Shown: positions 54,997-64,000 of the stretch, piece after piece
How positions within the stretch are numbered: the stretch's first letter is position 1
Layout: the number at the start of each line of letters is the position of its first letter
NCBI GenBank assembly: GCA_029783825.1
Contig: JAREIK010001344.1
Coordinates: 45,999-109,998, forward strand
Reading direction: 5' to 3'
From: Sapria himalayana
Lineage: Eukaryota; Streptophyta; Magnoliopsida; Malpighiales; Rafflesiaceae
DNA: 64,000 nt
Made by a program: the position numbers and the translations under genes
The notes under the pieces: model-generated
Seen by the model: the letters and a program-made list of their open reading frames with translations, nothing else
Databases searched by the model: none
What the model was told of the DNA's origin: nothing

Positions 54997-57455
54997 AATA
55001 GATAAATAAATATATGGATAGACACATTGAAAGATAGATTGATAGATTGACAGATTAACAGATATAATATTGAATAATAGAGTGAGATATCGATAGGCAA
55101 ATAAATAAATAGATAGATAGACAAAAACATAGATAGATAGATAGACAAATAGACAAATTAATAGATACATGGATTGATAGATAGATAAATAGATAGATAT
55201 ATAGACTGAAAATAGATTTATAGATAAACAAATAGCCAAATATATATATATATATACACACAAATATAAAAATAGATAGATAGACATATAGATAGTTACC
55301 AAATAGACAGATAGATAGATAGACAGATAGATAGTTGGAAGATAGATATAAGAAAGAAAGATATTTATACAGATTGACAGAGGGACAGATAGATAGACAA
55401 ATAGATATATAGACAGATAGATAAATACGAACATAGATACATAGATAGATTGATAGATAGATAGACAAAATGAAAGATAAATAGATAGACAGTTAGATAT
55501 ATATATATATATATAAGACAGATAGACAGTTAGTCAGCTTGAAAAATAGAGAAAATATAGATAGATATATAGACAAATAGATGAATAGATAGATAGATCG
55601 AAGATAGATAGACAGATAAGTAAATATATAGATAGTCAGATAGACCCATAGACAGATAGATAGATACACAGATAGATAATTAGATAGATAGAAAAATAAA
55701 TAGACATATAGAAATATGGACAGATAGATTGATTGATTGACAAATAGATAGATAGATAAATAGATAGATAGATATAGATAGATAGATATATAGATAAAAA
55801 GATAGAAAGATAGATAGAATGTGAGATACATAAAAAAATCAAATAGATTGATAGATAGAAAGAAAAAGTGATAGACAAATAGGTAGATAGATATAATGAC
55901 TGACAGATAGATAAATAGATAGAAAGATATACAGATAGATAGATTGATTTATAAACAGATAGATAATTAGATAGATAAATTGATAGATAGATAGATAAAC
56001 AGCTTGATTGATAGATACAAAGATTCATAGACATATAGATAGCTAGCTAGATAGATTGACATATTGACATATAGACTAATATACATATAGGCAGATAGGT
56101 AGAAAGGTAGATAGATAGTTAGATAGATAGATGACATATAGATAGATAGATAGACAGACACATAGACAAATAGACATATAGATATAAGATAGATATATAG
56201 ATAGATTTACAGATAGACAGAAGATATATAGACATATATATAGTTAGTTAGATTTAAAGATAGACAGATATACATATAGATAGATAGAGAGACAAATAAA
56301 TAAATATAAAGATAAAAGTTAGACATATAGACATAAAGACCCATGGACAAATAGATAGACAGAAGACAGACAGACAGATAGATATATAGACAGATATACA
56401 GATAGACAGATAGATAGATAGATGCATAGACAAATAGACAAATAGATAGATAGATAGATATACAGGTAGATAGAAAGACAGATAAGTAGATTGATAGATT
56501 AGTAGATAGGCAGATAAACTGATAGATAGATAGATAGATATACATATATTCATATATATATATATATAGTTAGACAGATAGACAGATAAAAAGATAGATT
56601 GACAGATAGATAGATATACAAAAATATAGATAGATTGATAGAAAGATAGAGAGTTATAGAGAGAGATAGATAGATAGTTAGACAGATAGTTAGTTAGTTA
56701 GATATATAGATAAATAAATAGATAGACAGAAAGACAGATAGATTGATTGATTGATAGTCATATATACATATAGATAGATAGACAAATATATAGATAGATA
56801 AAAATATAGATAGACAAATAGATAGATATTTAGATTGCCAAATTGAGAGAAAGATAGATAGACAGATAGATTATTAGATAGATAGACATATAGACATATA
56901 GGTAGATCTGTAGATAGGCAGATAGACAGTTAAACAGATAGATATATAGATATATAGATAGATAGAGAGATAGATAGATAGATAGATAGATGGAAATATA
57001 TACATATAGACAGATATGTAGATTGACAGATAGATAGATAAATAGATAGATAGATAGACAATTTGATAGATAGATAATTAGACATATAGACATATAAATT
57101 TATAGTGAGATAGATAGATATGGTTATAGAAAAATAAACAAATAGATAGATAGATGTATACACACACACACAAAAGATACATAGACAGATAGATATAACG
57201 ATAGATAGATAGATAGATAGACAGATAGATAGAGAGACAGATTGACAGACATATATACATACAGACAGAAGGATATATAGATAGATAGAAATATTAATTG
57301 ATTGATTGATAGATAGACATATAAACAAGTAGGCAATTATACAGATAAATAGATTCATAGATAGATAGATAGACAGATAGATACATAGATAGATAGATAG
57401 ATATATAGTCATATTGACATATAGACAAATAGATAGATAGACAAATTGATAGATA

Positions 57456-57800
57456 CACTATAATAAAATCCCAAATAGCTATCGAAAATTCCCTAGCTAA
57501 ATGGGGGTTTTCCATCGCTAAACTAGATATAACTATGGATTAGTGACACAACCTTTCCCCAGCTAAAGAGCTTGTCACTAAAAATTAATGTAGGAAAGAG
57601 TCCTTAGCTTAAAATTATTAGCGACGAAAAATTCCTTAGCTAATATAATAATTTTCCTAGTTAATTTTGACCGTAATTTGATGGTTCGTAATTTATCTTA
57701 TCTAAATTAGCAAGGGAAATTCCCTAGTTAAATTATCAAGTGAATTTCTCTAGCTATATTAGCAAAGGAAAATTCCCTAGCAATTTTCATTCCAAAATTA
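57456..57800 (-). repeat. CACTA-3 3' terminal and subterminal repeats
   Basis: The terminus plus repeated ttccctagctaaat, tccctagttaaat and ccctagcaattttcatt motifs, colinear with 27917-28210. Confidence 0.88.
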
Positions 57801-57964
57801 TTTTCACTAATTAATTTTTTTTTCAAAAAAATTAATTAAATAATTTTATGTTTTTATATTATATTAAATAAAAAATCTATAAATGATAATTTATAATAAA
57901 AAAAATTAAAATTAGTTAATAAATTATTCTCATATACTATTTTACATAGTTAAAAAAAACATAA

Positions 57965-58200
57965 CAAAATTTTATTACAACTTATTTAAAAATGTATGTA
58001 ATTACAGTGCATAAAATATAATCTATCCATGAAATTGTCATTTCTTTCTATCCCCCAACTCCTCCAGTCCCCATCTTTCTGCTGCAACAAAGCTGTCCCA
58101 GTCGTGGACCATCATGCCATGTGAAAAATCTATTCTCTTCTACAAGCTTCTTATGGAAAACATTACGGTTACATATCTGTACGAAAATTAAACTAATAAA
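57965..58200 (-). pseudogene. Unrecognised coding-like exon, better-preserved copy
   Basis: On the minus strand, after acceptor-like aagcttgtag, an open stretch of about 32 codons reads KRIDFSHGMMVHDWDSF, then VAAERWGLEELGDRKK and a stop near 58047. The CACTA-2 copy at 28390-28610 matches it in the same frame but is broken. It would be the last exon of a gene whose upstream exons I cannot find. The family is unknown. Confidence 0.45.
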
Positions 58201-58249
58201 TTAAATCAAAATAAATAAAAAAAGTTATATTTTGAAAAATATATAATAC

Positions 58250-58510
58250 TTCAATAAATATGCACATATATACTACAGTATATATGTGCATATAATCTAG
58301 CATTTCACTAGTTAAATATAATACTATAGTATATATGTACATATATACCATTACATGTATTTATATACGAGTATATATGTGTACACAAGTATATATGTAC
58401 AAATTCTCAATAGTTTATATGTATATATACTAAGTATATATGTACATATAAATATTTACATATATACTCAAATATATGTATATTTACATATATACTGGTA
58501 TATATGTATA
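58250..58510. repeat. AT-rich palindromic TATATGTACATATA repeats
   Basis: Many palindromic copies of TATATGTACATATATAC, colinear at first with 28665-28830 (shared ctagcatttcactagtta), then extended by further units. The open frame across it is a repeat artefact. Confidence 0.75.
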
Positions 58511-58512
58511 TG

Positions 58513-59020
58513 TCATAAGCATAAAAATAGAAAAAATACTTTAACCATGGCTGCAAAAATCATTTTTGTTTGTTCAAAATTAAGTCGAACCTGCAAATAC
58601 AGGGCACAAAAATTTGCAACTAGATTTTACAAGATGAAATTTCAATACATACATACATACATGGATACATACATACATACATGGACACATACATATATAA
58701 ATACATACATACATGGATACATACATATATGGATACATACATACATGGATACATACATACATATATGACCTCATTCTTTTTCTCTTCCCTTCACAAGTAT
58801 TTACATAAAGTAGAGCGTAAATACCCATTATGGAGGATGAACATCAAACAACTAGATATTCTATCATAAGCATAAAAAAAGGAACAAATGCCATAATTAA
58901 GGCTACAAAAATTATCTTTGTTTGTTTGAAATTGCGTCGAACATGGAAACACGAGGCACAAGAAATTTGCAACTGGATTTTACAGGATAAAGTTCAATAC
59001 ATACATACATGGATACACAA

Positions 59021-59063
<43 letters not shown>

Positions 59064-59065
59064 CA
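58513..59065. repeat. Direct duplication ending in microsatellites
   Basis: Block 58513-58645 (ataagcataaaaatag, ctgcaaaaatcattttt, taagtcgaacctg, tttgcaactagattttac) recurs at 58866-58998 with moderate divergence, 353 bp later. Each copy runs into a CATA/CATGGATA microsatellite. The second then passes into (CA)n and (TA)n up to 59062. Neither copy has a recognisable protein. Confidence 0.85.
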
Positions 59066-61079
59066 AGCTAAGATAAATGATTAAATTTTAACATATGAAT
59101 GTATTTGAAATAGTATCTTCATTAAAAAAGCATACACAAAACCATATTGAAGACAACCTAAAGAATTACCTAAATCAAGCTAAAAAATGGACCTACCCAA
59201 ACTTACCTATAAAGAGAATATTAATGAAAACACATCATTATCATACTCTTAAAATTTCTAGGAGTACTAAATTATTAAAATATCACAATTAGATATTTGT
59301 TTATTCTCTGACAATTTTTAATTTGTAAAAGATTATTAATACTATATGTTTGATAAATTATCTCATAATCCTCAAAATTAAAAAAAAGGCTTGAATGAAA
59401 AATACTTAATATTAGTTTCACTCCTAATAATAAGAACTACAAAAAAAAAGCATTACCATCGTGAAAAGAATAACCAAAATCATTACCACTACAAAAAAAT
59501 GTAATATAATAAGCAAATTTTAATAAAAATATGATATGAAATAACATGCTATAATATTCCAAAAAATCTTTGGAAAACATGGTAATGTCATTTTGATTTA
59601 TTATTTTCGAACAAAATATTTTATTGAAATTTGATGTGTGCATGCTTAATATTTCATCAATCATATGTCTTAGAAACAAGATGACAATAAAAAAATTAAA
59701 ATACAATTTTAAAAAATTAAAGATTCCAATTAATCATCTAATTTTAAAATATTTATAACTCTCATAAATATATAACCCAACCAAATGTTTTATTTTCACT
59801 TAGCTACATTATATTATCATGTAGTATGAACATGAGATAGTCAATAAATTATTTATTTGTTTTTAAAATTTTAATATCATTGGAGGTTGTACTCAATATA
59901 CAAGACTCTCACTTAGTGCAAGATTTATGAGATATTGATATCTCAATAATATTCCTTCAAAAATCAATAAAAGCTCTGTCTAATAAATCTCAATCCAAGA
60001 CTTATTGTCCTTTGACAAAGATACTTGTCATCACATCAAGACAATGACCTTTAATATATACATACAAAATAAGAACTTCTAAAGCAATCATGTTCAACTG
60101 GACATGACATATAAATCTCTCCAAGAGAGAGAGATAGAAATCAACATTAAACGACTTGATGATCCCAATCCGAAGATGTATATACTAAATGGAGACATTC
60201 ACAAACTATTTTAAAAGTTTTATATCATATTAGTTGATCCAATTTAGAATAATGAGTTGGACATTCCAATTACATTATAGATAAATATATATAATAAAGA
60301 GGAGCATGAGGAAAAGATTGATTGACAAGAGTAGATTAGTAATGAATGATTTTACATAGTCTTATGATATTAATTTTTGGAAGACATTATTTCATATGAT
60401 TAACATGACCACTAATAGATTATTACTTTCTATTTATCATCACATATATAAAATATATATTAGTTAGATATAAAGAATACATTCCTTTATAATAATTTAT
60501 ATAAAAAAATGCTTATATAGTATTCATTAGGATTCATTGTTCCTAGAAGTAGAGACCACATATATGATATACAAAATATGAAAGGAAATTTATAGCCTCA
60601 AGTAAACTCCAAAGACATGATTTAATAATTTGACTCAATATTTACTATATTTTGTCATAAAATTTTGTCAAATTTTTCTATTTTTTAAAGTTGATCAAGA
60701 TGTTAGTGTGTGAAACTAATTTTATATGATGATAATGATCCAAATACATGAGATAATCAGTTTGATATATCTAAACTAAAATCATAAAACCAAGTTTTAG
60801 ACATTATTTAAAATATCTAAGATTTTTTTTAGTATTGAGATCAAATATTCAAGAAGTATGACAAATCTTTCTCAGAGAAAATATATTTTATATATTTTAT
60901 CTGATAAGATATATCATGATGTACACTGTTGGCTTACTACTTGATATAAATATTGACTTATCTAGATATGTTGGTTCGTCAATTGACTCAACTATATTTA
61001 GAATAATCATATAAAACTAAATTATCTAATAATAAATATGTCTTGCCTATGATGTCAGTATATTTAGTTATTTTTAAAA
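59066..61079. other. CACTA-3 internal sequence without recognised gene
   Basis: AT-rich and very diverged. The part from about 59880 onward may be upstream Copia sequence that has decayed beyond reading. I see no frame or motif I can support. Confidence 0.4.
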
Positions 61080-61560
61080 TTTACATAAAGATATTCATAT
61101 GAATACAATACTTAAAATTGTGAGGCATATGAAAAAAATATTCAAGAAATACGATTACTAATTAAAGATTATGAACATATTTGGATAGAGACATATTCAA
61201 ATTCTAGTTGGACTTCTACGATCACAAAGCAAAAAATTACATATATTTTTAGTTTTATTTTTGGGTAGATAACATTATCTTATGGAAAAATAAAAGAAAA
61301 ATAATTATTTCAAGATCTAGTATATAAAAAAAAATACAAAGCTATGACATCAGCAACTTATAAACTTCAATGGACTAAATACTTTTTGAATGAGCTTTAT
61401 ATTCCAATTTAGAGATTGATGATATTTCACTTTGACAACCAGATAGCTAAACACATTGCAGCCAACTCAATGTTCTATGAGCGAAAAAAGTGTATTAAGA
61501 TTAAATTAAGTTCATCGAAAGAAAATTTAGGATATTTTGATCACTACAACCTACATACCT
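61080..61560 (+). pseudogene. Copia retrotransposon pol fragment (RNase H region)
   Basis: On the + strand, frame-shifted pieces read VDNIILWKNKRKIIISRSS, then KYKAMTSATYKLQWTKYFLNE, FHFDNQIAKHIAANSMFYER and KKCIKIK. These match the Copia RNase H pattern (SWRSKKQ..VARSS..AEYRA.A..T.ELQWL, CDNQAA..IA.NP.FHERTKHI.ID). At least one frameshift and several stops are present. No LTRs or reverse transcriptase can be delimited, so only a fragment is called. It lies inside CACTA-3, probably as an old nested insertion. Confidence 0.85.
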
Positions 61561-61660
61561 ATCAGTGAGCAGAGTAAGAACATCTTCATGTAGGCTATTA
61601 GAGGACCATAATTTTTTGCCCACTCTTCCAAGCTATGAATACGTGATATGCATGCATTAA
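61558..61660 (-). pseudogene. Unrecognised exon-like fragment
   Basis: On the minus strand a frame runs from an acceptor-like ttctcaag to a donor-like GTATGTAG. It reads NACISRIHSLEEWAKNYG, then PLIAYMKMFLLCSLIG. The WAKNYGPL motif loosely recalls the start of plant cytochrome P450s, but that is too little to name it. It may be another captured host exon. Confidence 0.3.
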
Positions 61661-61749
61661 CTTGAGAAAAGTGTTCAATTTTTAGTTTAATATTTTTTAT
61701 TTGATTTTTATTGATTTGGAATACCTGACTTGTGAGCTTCCCCAAACCA

Positions 61750-62890
61750 TATACGTAGGATTATATATATCCAAAATACAATATTTCATTTTTATTAAAA
61801 TTATTTTTCTTTTTTTCAAAGATTCTCCACTCTCTTTTGCTTTCTTTCTCTACTTAATGCATATCCAAAATACTATGTATTTACACTTGATTAAATAAGT
61901 CATGAAAAAAATATATAAATAAAAATATTTGTACAGAGTATTTATCAATTTAGAAAATATTCATAATATAATTTTTTTGATAGTTGGTTTGGTGTCTACA
62001 TAAAAGAAGAAAAATATTTCCACATAATATTAATGTCAATAAAGATATATATATTAAAGTAATATAACAAATATGTTTTATATGTGGGATGTAAAGTAAA
62101 TTAGTTACATTTATAAATTACATTAAGATTTAATGTTAAGTTGATATTTTCATGTCATGGTTATATATGAACTAACATGACAACTATGAAAATAGATACA
62201 TTGATATATGCTATATATAGATAATACTTTCTTAATTATTGAAACTAGTAAAAATTTAAATTGAAAATTAGATAGATAGCAAATGTTTGAGAGTAAAAAA
62301 TTTAAAAATAAAAGATTAAAAATAAAATATTTAATTTGTTGCTTTGATTTAAAATTGAAAAAAACAATTTCTCAAAATATAATTATTTTCAAAATTTATG
62401 ATTTATAATTCAAATGAAAGACAATTTAAAAAAAAATATTAACTAAAAAATTAAAACAATTGACAAAAATAAAGTATAATAGAAAAATATATGTTAGATT
62501 AAAAAAAATAAATAATATTTAAAAATAATTAATTACTCAATTTATGATTCATAATGTTTACTTTTTTATAAGAAAAAATATACATAGGATGGTTCTGATA
62601 GATCAGTGTTTGATAAGATGAATGTGTAACTTATTAATCTCTTATAAGAGATGCAAACTGTAATAGGATAAAAAATATTTTTTGTTAACTTATTAATGTC
62701 AACATTACACCCCTAATCTAAATAGAAAGAGTTGATCAATAAGATAAATTTCATACTTACCAAATGATATTTTTAAATGACTGCAAATTATTTTCCCTCC
62801 ATTGCATCTAAACACATCATGAGAAGCAGCTTACAAAACTATAAAATTTGCTTGTAAAACTTCTAATTGCATAATAAAAGATTACTCGAC
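61750..62890. other. CACTA-3 AT-rich sequence without gene
   Basis: Extremely AT-rich, with many A and T runs. I see no coding signal, repeat structure or terminal motif in it. Confidence 0.5.
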
Positions 62891-62899
62891 CACATACAT

Positions 62900-62990
62900 T
62901 TCTTGTATGGAGCCGGTGGGCTATCTTTCGAGGCCTGAACACATTGTATGGGTTTGTATCATTAACAGGTGGAAGAGGCTTTAGAATCAA
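62900..62990 (-). pseudogene. Enhancer-of-Polycomb-like (EPL) gene fragment
   Basis: EPL proteins are subunits of the plant NuA4-type histone acetyltransferase complex. The minus strand reads LKPLPPVNDTNPYNVF followed by RPRKIAHRLHTR. The plant family has a nearly invariant PPPPVNDTNPYNVFRPREK.HRLHTRRMQRREN here, so about 24 of 28 positions fit. After HTR the reading is lost; a +1 shift gives M..E...., which may continue the exon weakly. Upstream the match ends at about 62985. Only this one exon piece is present, inside CACTA-3 and on the strand expected for the element genes. The changed residues (Glu-Lys to Lys-Ile) show it is not under selection. Confidence 0.82.
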
Positions 62991-63189
62991 CCACACCCCA
63001 TGCCACCAACCACTTAGCAAAAATATCAATAAGATGAAAAAAATTCAAAATACAAATAAATAGCAAGTAGTCAATAATATTTGTAAAAGCAACTCATGTG
63101 ATTCATTAACCACTAAAACTGTTATTGATGAGTAATGTCAAACATAGAGGCATCAAAAGGGCCATGTTGTGCCGGAACGGCCCATTATA

Positions 63190-64000
63190 GTGTGACATAT
63201 GTATAGTTATATGTTATTAAACATAAAGTATATATAGTTATAAATAGTTATATATAGTTAAACATATAGTTATATATAGATATATTCATACAAGTAGTTA
63301 TAAGTAGTTATACTTAAATATATACAAAGTTATAAACATATATATAGATATACATATATGTATACATATACATATACATAGTAATGAATATAGTTGTATC
63401 TAATTATATAGTGTTATATAGTTATACAAATATTTATATATATTTTACACATATAGTTAAACATAATGTTGTATGTTGTTATACTTGTAATTATAAATAT
63501 AGTTACATGTGGTTATACATATAGTTACACATATAGTTAAACTTAAATTTATACATGTACGTATATATATTTTTTCATATAATTTTATATATTTATACAT
63601 ATAGTTATGTATAGGTATAGATATAGTAAAATACATTTTTATATATTAATATATAAAAATTTATATTTAATATATGTTCTTAATTATATATTTAAATATA
63701 GTTATGTAAAAAGTTTTTATAGTTATACATATAGTAAGGTAGAATTATTTATAGTTATATGTTATTATACATCTAGTATATATAGTTATAAATAGTTGTA
63801 TATAGTTAAACATATAATTATGTGTGTGTGTGTGTGTTCATACAAGTAGTTATATGTAGTTATACATAAATGTATACAAAGTTATAAACAAATATATAGA
63901 TTTACATATATGTATACATAGTTACAAATATAATTAAATTTAATTATATAGAGTTTTATATAGTTATACAAATATTTATATATAGTTATACACATATAGT
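63190..64000 (-). repeat. AT-rich satellite inside CACTA-3, continuing past the window
   Basis: taaacataatgttgtatgtt lies near 63458, and a second unit begins at the window end (cacatatagt), giving a unit of about 540 bp. The landmark order matches 34026-35340. At 63822-63837 a (GT)n run replaces the (TA)n/(GTAT)n found at the same point of other units. Confidence 0.92.

Larger units (their letters stand above)
48799..57455 (+). repeat. Degenerate (GATA)n array, block 5
   Basis: About 8.7 kb of the same array between the solo LTR and CACTA-3, with (AT)n runs at 49067-49119 and 53710-53753. No gene is visible; minus-strand open frames are TATC repeat. Confidence 0.96.
57456..64000 (-). mobile_element. 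CACTA-3: partial CACTA element, same family as CACTA-2, cut by window edge
   Basis: The left terminus CACTATAATAAAATCCC follows ATA (57453-57455), the same target triplet as CACTA-2. Subterminal CCCTAGCTAAAT motifs and the first roughly 900 bp run parallel to 27917-28830. After that the interior differs: a duplicated block, a Copia remnant, an Enhancer-of-Polycomb-like fragment and then the AT-rich satellite. The right terminus is outside the window. No TNP2, DUF4216 or PTTA gene piece is seen in the visible part. Confidence 0.88.

Noticed and set aside
58355..58828. Frames rich in Tyr, Ile, His and Thr over the CATA microsatellite
   Set aside because: Low-complexity translation of CATACATA and TATATGTACATA repeats.
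63165..63190. Small GC-rich inverted repeat (GGGCC...GGCCC) before the CACTA-3 satellite
   Set aside because: Too short to assign to any element. It may be a remnant of a GC-rich transposon end, but nothing else supports it.
1..64000. tRNA or rRNA genes, telomeric repeats
   Set aside because: I looked for tRNA B-box and cloverleaf patterns, rRNA cores and TTTAGGG arrays by eye and saw none. A covariance-model scan would be needed to exclude degenerate tRNAs.

Overview
This window is nuclear DNA from a flowering plant. Every element I can place is plant-type: CACTA (En/Spm) DNA transposons with TNP2, DUF4218, DUF4216 and PTTA-type genes, a Ty3/gypsy-like solo LTR, a Copia fragment, and broken copies of two plant-specific gene families (BBR/BPC GAGA-binding factors and EC1 egg-cell secreted proteins). 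The species cannot be named from the sequence. I see no intact cellular gene.

The ground layer is one very large, degenerate (GATA)n array, always with GATA on the + strand. It survives in five blocks (1-887, 12495-21383, 21923-27916, 38408-46210, 48799-57455) that add up to about 32 kb. Five mobile elements sit inside it. CACTA-1 (888-12494, + strand, TAG target duplication) is an old full-length element. A GC-rich non-autonomous hAT-like element lies at 21384-21922. CACTA-2 (27917-38407, - strand, ATA target duplication) is internally deleted. A solo LTR of Ty3/gypsy type lies at 46211-48798. CACTA-3 starts at 57456, belongs to the same family as CACTA-2 and runs off the right edge.

CACTA-1 reads TIR, subterminal ACCGACCA-type repeats, an AT-rich satellite, a transposase pseudogene (Transpos_assoc, TNP2/Transposase_21, DUF4218, DUF4216, acidic tail), a second PTTA-type pseudogene, subterminal repeats, TIR. 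CACTA-2 keeps the second gene and the DUF4216 end but has lost the TNP2 core. It carries two captured host genes: a nearly full-length BBR/BPC transcription factor pseudogene (29485-30218, - strand) and a full-length EC1-type egg-cell secreted protein pseudogene (36207-36617, + strand). CACTA-3 carries a fragment of an Enhancer-of-Polycomb-like gene (about 62900-62990, - strand) and a decayed Copia RNase H piece. All three CACTA elements hold the same roughly 0.5 kb AT-rich satellite on the 5' side of their transposase genes, although CACTA-1 and CACTA-2/3 have different terminal repeats.

The many long minus-strand open frames in the GATA blocks are not genes: TATC repeats read Y-L-S-I in all three frames without stops. 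Most interesting for follow-up are the gene-capturing CACTA family, the satellite shared between CACTA families, and the size and higher-order structure of the GATA array.
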